A stretch of DNA of 17,026 bases from an uncultured Campylobacter sp. (GTDB lineage: Bacteria; Campylobacterota; Campylobacteria; Campylobacterales; Campylobacteraceae). Where the stretch lies: positions 1 through 17,026 of the forward strand of contig CALIWP010000117.1 of the NCBI GenBank assembly GCA_938046705.1, given 5' to 3'. The position numbers and the translations under genes are program-made. The notes below the pieces were generated by a model, which saw only the letters and a list, made by a program, of their open reading frames with translations, ran no database searches and had not been told where the DNA came from. Positions 1-6,617 of this stretch are shown here, piece after piece (within the stretch, counting starts at the first letter, position 1; each line of letters starts with the position of its first letter).

Positions 1-61
1 TGGGCTCAAATTTGAGGTTTGCAGCCCAAATTCGCTTTGTAAATTTAAAGCGCAAATTTGA
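1..61. other. Short intergenic edge with inverted repeats
   Basis: No gene is visible here. Bases 1-6 (TGGGCT) pair with 23-28, and bases 33-38 (CGCTTT) pair with 47-52 around an 8-base loop. The second hairpin lies just downstream of the minus-strand phosphoesterase gene and might help end its transcript. Neither hairpin has a following T-run, so a terminator call is not justified. Confidence 0.3.
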
Positions 62-724
62 CTAAGAGAGATCAAAATTTAGCTTTTCCAAAACCTCTTT
101 TATCCTTTTATTTCTACTTTCCTTGCCGTCTTCTTCGCTAAACATTCTATATTTGCTATATTCAAACGGCGGCAGGTCTTTAACGAAATCATAAATTTCC
201 TCAACGCTTAAAATCTTGCCGTGCAGGTCGTAGCCGACGTTTAGCGCCTTGCCTTTTACGCTTGCGATATTTGCGTGGATATGGCCGTAGAGCTGGATCG
301 CGCCGTGGCGGCCTGCGTTCCACTCGACTAGCGGATAGTGAAAGAGCACGAGGCGAAATTTATCCTGCCCGTGCTGCACGGTGATCTCTTTGTATTCGCA
401 AATTTCCTCAAATAGCGCGTTGCCGTCTTGCTTTTTCATGGATAGCAGCTCGTCTTTGCGCTTTTTTATCGCTTCGTCGTGATTGCCTAGCACTAGGACG
501 TGCTTGCCGTTTAGCTTGCTAAAGATGGATATATTGGTCCCCATATCCTTGTGAAAGCTAATATCGCCTATGTTATAGACCGTGTCGCAGGGATTTACCC
601 TCTCGTTCCAATGGCGAATAAGCGCCCTATCCATCGCCTCCACGCTAGAAAAAGGCCTAAAGCACGGATGAAATCTCATGATATTGCTATGTCCGAAATG
701 CAAATCGGAGGTAAAATAAATCAT
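62..724 (-). CDS. Calcineurin-like metallophosphoesterase, 220 aa
   Basis: This is a probable cytoplasmic metal-dependent phosphoesterase of the calcineurin superfamily; the substrate is unknown. The full motif series is present: D7-L-H9 near the N-terminus, G53-D54, the GNHDE block at 80-84, a later HYP near residue 128, and GHIH near residue 146. Together these make the two-metal site. The length fits small single-domain members often annotated simply as phosphoesterase or hydrolase. There is no signal peptide or membrane segment. Its ATG shares the ATGA overlap with the stop of the upstream phosphatase gene (721-1410), so translation is probably coupled and the two enzymes co-expressed. 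The fold is secure; whether it cleaves a nucleotide, RNA or a phosphoprotein cannot be read from the sequence. Confidence 0.88.
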   Translation of the reverse strand: MIYFTSDLHFGHSNIMRFHPCFRPFSSVEAMDRALIRHWNERVNPCDTVYNIGDISFHKDMGTNISIFSKLNGKHVLVLGNHDEAIKKRKDELLSMKKQDGNALFEEICEYKEITVQHGQDKFRLVLFHYPLVEWNAGRHGAIQLYGHIHANIASVKGKALNVGYDLHGKILSVEEIYDFVKDLPPFEYSKYRMFSEEDGKESRNKRIKEVLEKLNFDLS

Positions 725-1410
725 TTTTGCTCCTTTAAATCCACTTCAAATTTCTCGCCGCTTTTTATCTCCATTATCTCTAGCCTTTTAAAAAACACGG
801 CACCCACGTCCATCGAAAAGACGTTATTTTCGCGCCTGGTTATCCTATTTTCTTCGCTAGCTACGTGCCCGTGAAATATCCTCTTGCCCGTATTGTTACT
901 CTCCCAAAAGGGCTCTATACTCCATAGCACGTAGTCCTCCTCCTGCTCCTCTTCGCTTTTATCGCCGTCAAAGGCCGCGTGGACGAATATACTTTGCTCC
1001 GAGCTCACGATGTGCGGCATATCGCCGATAAAATCCTTTAGCCACGAGAGCGCGAAACTGTTTAAATTTCGCTTGTAGATCGATCTTTTGGTTTTATCGC
1101 CGCCGTTTCTAAGCCAAATTTGATGATCTAGCGAGTCGCCGCCAAAATACCCGTCCATCATCATTTTCTCGTGATTTCCTAGCACGTGGATCAGCGCGTA
1201 TCCGTTTCTAACGAGCTCGGCGTATCTTTTGTATAGTCCGATCGTATCCTCGCCACGGTCGCAGCTATCGCCTAAAATAATAACCAAATCCTTTTTGGTC
1301 AAATTTATCTCTTTAATCATCAGATTAAAAAGCCCGAGGCAGCCGTGCATATCGCCGAATACGAAAATCCGCGCGTAATCATCTTCGTTTATGTGTTTTA
1401 TCTTTATCAT
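721..1410 (-). CDS. PPP-family serine/threonine-phosphatase-like metallophosphoesterase, 229 aa
   Basis: It resembles the bacterial branch of the PPP family (lambda phosphatase, PrpA/PrpE-like proteins), which hydrolyse phosphoproteins or dinucleoside polyphosphates. Visible motifs are GDMHG at 19-23, GDSCDRG at 47-53 and GNHE at 78-81, the classic GDxHG / GDxxDRG / GNHE triad; later histidines in VHAAF and HGHVA would complete the metal site. No export signal is seen. The chosen ATG gives the normal distance to the first motif, but the upstream sequence has no good Shine-Dalgarno. It is the first gene of a two-gene unit, with the second phosphoesterase starting inside its stop codon. Substrate is uncertain: both a protein phosphatase and an Ap4A hydrolase are plausible. 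Confidence 0.85.
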   Translation of the reverse strand: MIKIKHINEDDYARIFVFGDMHGCLGLFNLMIKEINLTKKDLVIILGDSCDRGEDTIGLYKRYAELVRNGYALIHVLGNHEKMMMDGYFGGDSLDHQIWLRNGGDKTKRSIYKRNLNSFALSWLKDFIGDMPHIVSSEQSIFVHAAFDGDKSEEEQEEDYVLWSIEPFWESNNTGKRIFHGHVASEENRITRRENNVFSMDVGAVFFKRLEIMEIKSGEKFEVDLKEQK

Positions 1411-1466
1411 TTTTAGTTCTTGCGTTAAATTTGTGGAAAATTTTTGGGTTAAGTTTTATAAGATTA

Positions 1467-1554
1467 TGGCAGATGGGAAGGGATTCGAACCCTCGAAAGC
1501 TTGCACTTTACACGCGTTCCAGGCGTGCTCCTTCAACCGCTCGGACACCCATCT
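1467..1554 (-). tRNA. tRNA-Ser (anticodon GGA)
   Basis: Read on the minus strand, a 7-bp acceptor stem (AGATGGG with CCCATCT) is followed by discriminator G and an encoded CCA at 1467-1469. The anticodon arm is CACGC-CTGGAAC-GCGTG with anticodon GGA at 1518-1520, decoding UCC and UCU. The T arm shows GGTTCGAATCC. A long variable arm with AAAG/CTTT pairing marks it as class II, as expected for serine. A TATAAT box lies just upstream. Confidence 0.96.
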
Positions 1555-1565
1555 ATGAAGCCTGG

Positions 1566-1571
1566 ATTATA
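1566..1571 (-). promoter_or_regulatory. Candidate -10 box for tRNA-Ser
   Basis: On the minus strand a perfect TATAAT lies about 11 bases before the mature 5' end of the tRNA. A TTTGCG stretch about 16 bases further upstream may serve as a weak -35 element; Campylobacter vegetative promoters often lack a strong one. Confidence 0.6.
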
Positions 1572-1728
1572 GCTAAAATTTAATAAGCGCAAACTTATAT
1601 TTGAGCTCGATCGCGTTTTGCGGCGGCGTCAAATTTGAGCTTGCATAAGGGTTTTAGCGTCATAAAGGTGCGGGTTAGGGTGCAAAACCGTCAAATTTAC
1701 CGTTAAATTTAGCTTAAATTTGAGCGAA

Positions 1729-2559
1729 TTATCCGCGCTTACCTAGAGCGAAAACAAACATCCTGCACGCCTCGCGAAACGGCTTTATGTGGCTAAGCAT
1801 ACGCGCGATAAGCCCCCAGCGGTGTTTGTACATATTTGTCATGGTGCCGATTTCTAGGCACTTGATGCGCTCTTTATCCCACGCCTCGACCTCGTCCGCG
1901 CCCTCTACGCTCATTTTAAATTTCACGTCTCCTTTCATAAATTTGAGCACGTCGTGCTTGCGCGTGTTTGATCTCGCGGCAAATTTGTTTATCAAATCGG
2001 TGAGCAAAAGCCCCTCGAACCGCTCGCTCAAATTTAGCACAAACTCCCGAAATACTGCCTTTTTAAAATACATCGCCACGCCCTCTAGCACGAAAATAAA
2101 CTTCGCGCCTGCGTGCTTTTTTGCTAGCTCGTCCATCCACGCGGTTTCTAGCATCGAGCACGCTAGGCTGTAGTTTTGCGGCGCTTTTGGCACGAGCTTA
2201 TCGCGAAGCGCGATGACGTCTGGCAAATCAAGGTCGTAAAAGGTCGCCTCGGGGCAAACGGGAGCTAGCCGCAAAGGCCTGGTATCAAGCCCGGCGCCTA
2301 CTTGAACGATGACGGCGGTCGGGTGCTCGCGGGTAAATTTAAGTATGCAGTCGTCAAAAAACCTCGCTCGTATCACCGTGCCGACCCTGCTTAGCGTCGA
2401 GCGGTCAAATTTGGCGAAATCATAATCTATCTTGCTCACGACGTCGCCTGAAAACTCGTCCTTTAGTATAGGCGTCGTTTCTTGGTTTTCCTTACTTCTA
2501 AAGTATAAATTTATGAGCAGCGTCTCGGAGAGCGTGCCCTCAAATTCGATCTTTTCCAT
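1729..2559 (-). CDS. LCMT-type class I SAM-dependent methyltransferase, 276 aa
   Basis: This resembles the leucine carboxyl methyltransferase / TcmP O-methyltransferase family, which transfers a methyl group from S-adenosylmethionine to a carboxylate or hydroxyl. The SAM-binding motif I is clear at about residues 84-94 (IVQVGAGLDTR), followed by the acidic strand FYDLDLP near residue 110 that binds the ribose. A later FVLEGVAMYF block is typical of the family. Length is normal. An AAGGA ribosome site sits about 9 bases before the ATG. It is divergent from the thiD-like gene across 141 bases and stands alone, so context gives no substrate. There is no sign of PKS or NRPS genes nearby, so the polyketide-methyltransferase label often attached to this family should not be taken literally. 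Confidence 0.82.
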   Translation of the reverse strand: MEKIEFEGTLSETLLINLYFRSKENQETTPILKDEFSGDVVSKIDYDFAKFDRSTLSRVGTVIRARFFDDCILKFTREHPTAVIVQVGAGLDTRPLRLAPVCPEATFYDLDLPDVIALRDKLVPKAPQNYSLACSMLETAWMDELAKKHAGAKFIFVLEGVAMYFKKAVFREFVLNLSERFEGLLLTDLINKFAARSNTRKHDVLKFMKGDVKFKMSVEGADEVEAWDKERIKCLEIGTMTNMYKHRWGLIARMLSHIKPFREACRMFVFALGKRG

Positions 2560-2665
2560 ACGGCTTTTCCTTTTTATTTTGATAATCTTTATGAAAATTG
2601 TAGTGCAAACGGCTTTAAAAAATTATAAAATTTCGCGTTTAACTCGCCGTTAATGCAATGTCGTT

Positions 2666-2671
2666 TATAAT
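2666..2671 (+). promoter_or_regulatory. Candidate -10 box for the thiD-like gene
   Basis: A perfect TATAAT lies about 30 bases before the ATG, leaving a leader of roughly 20-25 bases that is too short for a TPP riboswitch, and none is seen. A 13-base direct repeat, ACGGCTTTAAAAA, occurs at 2609-2621 and again at 2672-2684, directly after this box. Confidence 0.55.
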
Positions 2672-2700
2672 ACGGCTTTAAAAACGAAAAAAGGCAAAAA

Positions 2701-3438
2701 ATGAAAAAAATCCTCATCATCGCAGGCTCATGCAGCAACGGCGGCGCGGGACTGCAAGCCGATATCAAGGCGTGCGCGCACTTTGGCTGTTATAGCGCGA
2801 CCGCGGTCACGGCGCTAACGGCCGAAAATACGGACAAGATCAAAAATATCGTTTCGCTAGATCCATCCTTCATCGCCGATCAGCTCGAGATGCTCGCGGC
2901 CGAGTTTAGCTTCGATGCCGTCAAGATCGGCATGCTCTTTAACGAGCCTATCATGGACGTCGTGCAGGGTTTTTTAGAAAAAAACTCCGCTCCTGTGGTG
3001 CTAGATCCCGTCTGCGTCTCGAAAATGGGGCACAAACTCATCAAAGATAGCGCCATCGAGAGGCTAAAAGAGCTGATGAAATTTGCCGCTGTCACGACGC
3101 CAAATTTGCGCGAAGCCGACGTGCTTTTCGGCGATGACTTTACAAATCTGCCGTGCGACGTGATCGTGAAAAAACACATCGTCGCGGGCAAGAGCATCGA
3201 CACGCTCTACCGCAAGGACGGCAGCGTGCAAAACTTTGAGACGCCGCTAGCCGACCCGCTGGTTATCATCGGTGCGGGTTGCACGTTTTCTAGCTCGCTA
3301 GCCTGCCTGCTCGCAAGAGGCGAAAGCCTAGAAAGCGCTATCCAACAAGCCAAAGAGTACATCTACAACGCCATAATCACCGGCATCGACACGAATCTAG
3401 GCGTAAGAAAACTGCTAAATCACGGGGTTAAATTTTAA
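2701..3438 (+). CDS. thiD: ThiD-like hydroxymethylpyrimidine (phosphate) kinase, divergent, 245 aa
   Basis: It belongs to the ThiD branch of the ribokinase superfamily, which phosphorylates HMP and HMP-P to HMP-PP for thiamine synthesis. Family blocks present are the N-terminal AGSCSNGGAGLQADIK (residues 8-23), VTALTAENT (36-44), VVLDPVCVSKMG, TPNLREA and the anion-hole block GAGCTFSSSLA. Several usually conserved positions differ. AGSDSSGGAG is typical, but here D is C11 and the second S is N13; the Gln of TAQNT, a pyrimidine contact in Salmonella ThiD, is E42; GTGC reads GAGC. At 245 residues it is slightly short. The ribosome site AAGG precedes the ATG. A free-standing ThiD2-like gene at 10590-10973 could supply HMP-P kinase activity, so this protein may act in HMP salvage or on another substrate. 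Family assignment is firm; substrate is less so. Confidence 0.8.
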   Translation: MKKILIIAGSCSNGGAGLQADIKACAHFGCYSATAVTALTAENTDKIKNIVSLDPSFIADQLEMLAAEFSFDAVKIGMLFNEPIMDVVQGFLEKNSAPVVLDPVCVSKMGHKLIKDSAIERLKELMKFAAVTTPNLREADVLFGDDFTNLPCDVIVKKHIVAGKSIDTLYRKDGSVQNFETPLADPLVIIGAGCTFSSSLACLLARGESLESAIQQAKEYIYNAIITGIDTNLGVRKLLNHGVKF

Positions 3439-3495
3439 ATTTAGCGTGCTTGACGCCGTAAATTAGACTAAGAATAAAAGAATTTGCGAGGATTT

Positions 3496-4104
3496 ATGAG
3501 TATAAGCTACAAAGCCTCTTTTATTATTATTTTTCTAATCGCGGCGACGGCCGTCTACTTAAATTTATACGACGGACGAGAGTTAGCACGAAACTACGAA
3601 AAAAATCGTATCGAGATTTTAGCATTGCGTGATTTTGCGCGCGAGATTAGGCCTCGCGGAGTTTGGTTTGACCTGCGCTTAGACGGAGCCCTGGTTGAGA
3701 CGTTTAGCGCCGTGAGTGCCGATAAAAACCAAACTGCGAGCTTCATCCGCGTAGATAAGCGAACGAGCGTGCAGGAACCACTGCGGATACTGGGCTGGGA
3801 TGAGCAGACTTTTGGCGAACTAAAAGCCAAACTAAAAAGCGCAAACGTCATAGGTGTAAGAATCTGGGGCAACGAGGCGTTTGGAGGCGAGCGCAAGACG
3901 ACGATTTATTATCGCAATGAGGGCTTTGGAGGCGCTTATTACGAGATTTTTGACGACGCTTCGGACGAGATACTGCGAGGCGACAAAGAGGCGGGCTGCG
4001 ACGATAGATTTCATTCAGACGGCGTAGCTTTGATTTATGGCGGCGGGGCTACCGTGGATTTTATGTGCGTAAATAAAGACGGCAAAAATATAAAACGTAG
4101 ATAA
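3496..4104 (+). CDS. Orphan membrane-anchored protein, 202 aa
   Basis: I do not recognise this family. An N-terminal hydrophobic segment (about residues 5-24, ASFIIIFLIAATAVYLNLY) preceded by a lysine looks like an uncleaved signal anchor, leaving a soluble domain of about 175 residues, probably periplasmic. That domain is rich in charged and aromatic residues, with glycine-rich turns such as YRNEGFGGAYYE and YGGGA, and has two cysteines near its C-terminal end that could pair. I chose the ATG at 3496, with GCGAGGA just before it; an in-frame TTG at 3484 would add four residues. The gene follows the thiD-like gene by 57 bases on the same strand and may be co-transcribed. No functional inference is safe. 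Confidence 0.7.
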   Translation: MSISYKASFIIIFLIAATAVYLNLYDGRELARNYEKNRIEILALRDFAREIRPRGVWFDLRLDGALVETFSAVSADKNQTASFIRVDKRTSVQEPLRILGWDEQTFGELKAKLKSANVIGVRIWGNEAFGGERKTTIYYRNEGFGGAYYEIFDDASDEILRGDKEAGCDDRFHSDGVALIYGGGATVDFMCVNKDGKNIKRR

Positions 4105-4123
4105 AAATCTAAATTTTAGATTT
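4105..4123 (+). terminator. AT-rich hairpin after the orphan membrane protein gene
   Basis: AAATCTAA at 4105-4112 pairs with TTAGATTT at 4116-4123 around a 3-base loop, immediately after the stop codon. The stem has only one G-C pair and no proper T-run follows, so it is a weak candidate for transcript termination or 3'-end protection. Confidence 0.3.
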
Positions 4124-4192
4124 ACGCTTTAAATTTGGGGTTTGGTTTGGCGGCTAAATTTGACCCGAAGCGAGGAGAGATAAATTTACGGG

Positions 4193-4279
4193 CGGTTTTG
4201 TTAAATTTGACTGCCGATGAGCGGGTTTTGTCTGGCTCGCTCGTTAAATTTGGATACGGATAACGGCGGCAAATTTAAC
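4193..4279. repeat. Imperfect direct repeat, copy A (87 bases)
   Basis: This copy runs from CGGTTTTGTTAAATTTG to AACGGCGGCAAATTTAAC. It aligns along its whole length with 4643-4727, differing by a 2-base indel and about ten substitutions. Internal landmarks shared by both copies are GACTGCCGATGAGC, GCTCGTTAAATTTGGAT and GATAACGGCGG. It begins and ends close to AAATTT words. Confidence 0.85.
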
Positions 4280-4293
4280 CTTTATGCTTCTTA

Positions 4294-4467
4294 TTATTTA
4301 TCGGTTTTTTCCAAAGGTATTATAAGATTTATTTGCCTTTCTATCTCGTCTGCTTGTTTGGATGTTAAGCTTTCTATCGCATAAACTCTATAGAAAAAAT
4401 ATTTTCTCTTTTTTGCTATCAATAAATCAAAGCAACAAAAACGGCAAATTTGGGTTTGTGTTTTGCG
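4294..4467 (-). pseudogene. Candidate 3' remnant of an AT-rich gene (57 open codons)
   Basis: On the minus strand the frame is open from after a TAA (4468-4470) to a double stop TAATAA ending at 4294 (first stop 4294-4296). The last part reads plausibly as protein, with an aromatic/basic run KKRKYFFYRVYAIE followed by an amphipathic SKQADEIERQINLII. No ATG or ribosome site is present; a TTG at 4422 would give 42 residues. Base content is about 27% G+C over 4281-4440, far below the neighbouring genes, which fits a decayed tail of acquired DNA. It lies between the two copies of the 85-base repeat. I recognise no family, and the call rests on composition and frame only. Confidence 0.35.
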
Positions 4468-4604
4468 TTATAGCGCGTCAAGTTTGACACAAACGACGAG
4501 CGGTTAAAATCGTCAAGTTGCGCTACCGTTTAAATTTCGCCGGCTTTGAAATTTGATCCAAATTGCGGCAAAATTTAATGATGGATAACGCGCCGAAGCT
4601 TGCT

Positions 4605-4640
4605 CAAATTTGACTGCGAAACTCGCTCGTTAAATTTGCG
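4605..4640. repeat. Degenerate third repeat fragment
   Basis: CAAATTTGACTGCGAAACTCGCTCGTTAAATTTG resembles the 85-base repeat with its middle deleted: it keeps AAATTTGACTGC and CTCGCTCGTTAAATTTG but lacks the GATGAGC...TGG part. It directly abuts copy B. Confidence 0.55.
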
Positions 4641-4642
4641 AA

Positions 4643-4727
4643 CCGTTTTGTTAAATTTGACTGCCGATGAGCAGGTTTCTCAGCTTGCTCGTTAAATTTG
4701 GATGCAGATAACGGCGGTAAATTTAAC
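4643..4727. repeat. Imperfect direct repeat, copy B (85 bases)
   Basis: This is the second copy of the repeat at 4193-4279, in the same orientation and about 450 bases away. It shares GTTTTGTTAAATTTGACTGC, GATGAGC, GCTCGTTAAATTTGGAT and GATAACGGCGG. It ends about 110 bases from the 3' end of the ATPase gene. Confidence 0.85.
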
Positions 4728-4838
4728 GCATACCGTTCAAATTTACGCCGCCCTTCAAATTTGACCAAAATTTACGCTCAAATTTACTCGTCCGTTCAGT
4801 CAAATTTAACCCGCACTCCCGCTTAGTCGCCGTCAAAT

Positions 4839-6383
4839 TTACCTAAAGCTTATCTGCGCGTCGTCCGTGCCGTCTTCTAGCGAGATGTTGTAGCCGCCGG
4901 TATTTGGCGGGCGTTTATAGATATCTTGCGGGCGGATATCCAGCACCTCGTCGCTGAAAAATACGCATTCGCGCTCGCCAGTATCCACGTCGCGCACCCA
5001 GATTTTGCCGTCGTCTACGATCTCCTCGTCAAACTCTATCACGCGGTTTTCGTAGATTTTGCCCAGTAGTCGCTCGTGCAGGCGGTTTTCGCGCTCGAAC
5101 TCCAGCTGCGCTTGCAGACACTCCGCCTCGTCTATGAAAATAGGCTCCAGCGCGATCTTGTCGCCGTCTAGCACGCACTCGAATTTTTCCAGCGTCGAGC
5201 AGTCCACCTCGCTGCCGCCCAGCCTCACGACGTCTTTGTTGCGCATGAAGTAACGGTTGGTGAGGTTACCCATCAGCGCCTCGTACGCCGTGCCGCCGAT
5301 CGCGCGTTTGAGTAAAAACTCGTTTTGAAACGCCAGCACCAGCTCCACCTCGCACTCGCGCAGGATCTCTTCGTTTAGCTCGGTGTTTTCGCTCAGCAGC
5401 TTCGCCGACTCGTCGAGAAATAGGCTAATAGGCCTTTTTTGCTTCATCGTTACGCGCTTTAAAAGCTCGGGCAGGAAGCTGTTTAGCAGGAAGCTTAGCG
5501 CGCTTTTGTCGCAGCTTGCGGCGTTAAATATCACGATCTTGCCCCTGTTTAGCAGCCCTGCGATACTCGCGTCATCGCGCGCTCCTTCGCCATCGCCGTT
5601 TAGCGAGTCGTCGTTCATGAGGCCCAGAAACGGCGACATCATCATCGAGTAGTTGCGAAAATCATCCCTCGTGCGCTCGTCGCCGATGTCCTTGTAGCGG
5701 CTCGTCGCGTCTAAAAACTCGTCCGCGGTCGCTATAAACGCGCGGTTTATCATTATCGTTTCGCGGGTGAAATTTAGCGTCGAGGAGTCGAGATTGTCGC
5801 AGATGAGGCTCAGCGCGTCTTTAAACTCGAGCATCTTTTCTAGGTCTTGCGAGAGGCGCAGTATCGTCGCCACGTCAAAGGTAAAATCCCGCGCGAGCGT
5901 TCGCACGTCGGCGTAGAACGCGTCCGTGTAGCAGTCGTTTAGCGGAGTGATTTTTTTAGCGAAAATTTTAAGCGCCTTTAGCACTTTAAAAAACTCCGTC
6001 GCGATACTCGAGCCAAACTCCTCCCAAAACTTCTCTCTTGATTCCATCGGCTTTTTCACGCAGTTTTTAAAGTCCCGCGGCTTCATCGAGGCGATGAGAT
6101 TTATCGGCGCGTCTAGCCTCGCACCCACGCTCACGACGTCTTTTAGGCGGCCTGCTCTGCGCGCTAGAGCCTTGATTTTGGCGCTCTCGCCGCCTTTATA
6201 ATCCACTGCAAACACCGCGTAGCCGTTTTGCATGCGGTCAAGCAAATTTGGATATATCATCGCCGTCGTCTTGCCGCTGCCGGTCTCTCCGATGATGGCC
6301 GCGTGCGTGAAGTCGCTAGGTATCAGCGCGCCTTTTTTCTCCGCGTTTTCCCGCGTTCTCGTAAATCCCATTATTTTTTGCAT
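4839..6383 (-). CDS. Orphan VirD4/TraG-like type IV coupling-protein ATPase, 514 aa
   Basis: This is a P-loop ATPase of the TraG/TraD/VirD4 (HerA/FtsK-like) group that pumps DNA or protein through conjugation or secretion machines. Walker A is GETGSGKTT at residues 32-40; the VFAVDYKGGES block (about 57-67) matches the conserved D-x-KGE region of coupling proteins; SLFLDESAKLL (about residue 320) is Walker B; LAFQNEFLL occupies the sensor position, where a Q is usual. The N-terminal transmembrane pair of VirD4 is absent, so the protein should be soluble. I start at the ATG at 6383 because AAGGA lies about 8 bases before it; the frame stays open further up, but only through AAATTT-rich DNA without ribosome signals. 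No relaxase or VirB genes are in the window. Function is open: remnant coupling protein, DNA-translocating ATPase or defence component. Confidence 0.75.
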   Translation of the reverse strand: MQKIMGFTRTRENAEKKGALIPSDFTHAAIIGETGSGKTTAMIYPNLLDRMQNGYAVFAVDYKGGESAKIKALARRAGRLKDVVSVGARLDAPINLIASMKPRDFKNCVKKPMESREKFWEEFGSSIATEFFKVLKALKIFAKKITPLNDCYTDAFYADVRTLARDFTFDVATILRLSQDLEKMLEFKDALSLICDNLDSSTLNFTRETIMINRAFIATADEFLDATSRYKDIGDERTRDDFRNYSMMMSPFLGLMNDDSLNGDGEGARDDASIAGLLNRGKIVIFNAASCDKSALSFLLNSFLPELLKRVTMKQKRPISLFLDESAKLLSENTELNEEILRECEVELVLAFQNEFLLKRAIGGTAYEALMGNLTNRYFMRNKDVVRLGGSEVDCSTLEKFECVLDGDKIALEPIFIDEAECLQAQLEFERENRLHERLLGKIYENRVIEFDEEIVDDGKIWVRDVDTGERECVFFSDEVLDIRPQDIYKRPPNTGGYNISLEDGTDDAQISFR

Positions 6384-6617
6384 ATTTTTCCTTGTCGGGG
6401 GCGATTGTAACGAAATTTGGTTTAAAGATTTAAATTTGACGAGGCGGCGGAGGCGTCCAATTTTGCCTTTGAGGCGAGATGCGAAACTAGTCTGCAAAAC
6501 CCGCACCGCAAAAATACTAAATTTAGATTTGAGGTTTAGCGGAGCAGGGCGGGTTGCACTGAAATTTTGCTCAAATTTGGGCAAAATTCGGCTCAAATTT
6601 GCCGCAAGCGGGCGAAA
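6384..6617. other. Spacer upstream of the ATPase gene
   Basis: This 234-base spacer separates the stop of the RDD gene from the ATPase start. It is rich in AAATTT words. On the minus strand TACAAT (plus coordinates 6404-6409) lies about 20 bases before the ATPase ATG and could be its -10 box. I see no separate gene; the open frame here only extends the ATPase frame upstream. Confidence 0.4.

Larger units (their letters stand above)
4105..4838. other. 734-base gene-poor region dense in AAATTT
   Basis: No intact gene is supported here. By hand count about 22 AAATTT hexamers occur, mostly extended as TCAAATTTGA-like or TTAAATTTG-like words on both strands. The region also contains an imperfect 85-base direct repeat and, between its copies, a 160-base patch with only about 27% G+C that carries a candidate gene remnant on the minus strand. 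It lies between the orphan membrane protein gene and the convergent VirD4-like ATPase gene. Confidence 0.7.

Noticed and set aside
2672..2700. TPP riboswitch upstream of the thiD-like gene
   Set aside because: The leader after the -10 box is only about 20-25 bases and contains none of the conserved THI-box sequence.
4105..4838. CRISPR array, because of recurring AAATTT-containing words
   Set aside because: The words are irregularly spaced on both strands and there are no uniform repeats with spacers; the only long repeat is a two-copy 85-base unit.
6384..6596. N-terminal extension of the ATPase frame to a TTG at 6596
   Set aside because: The added 71 residues are translated spacer with repeated AAATTT words and no ribosome site, whereas the ATG at 6383 has AAGGA at proper spacing.
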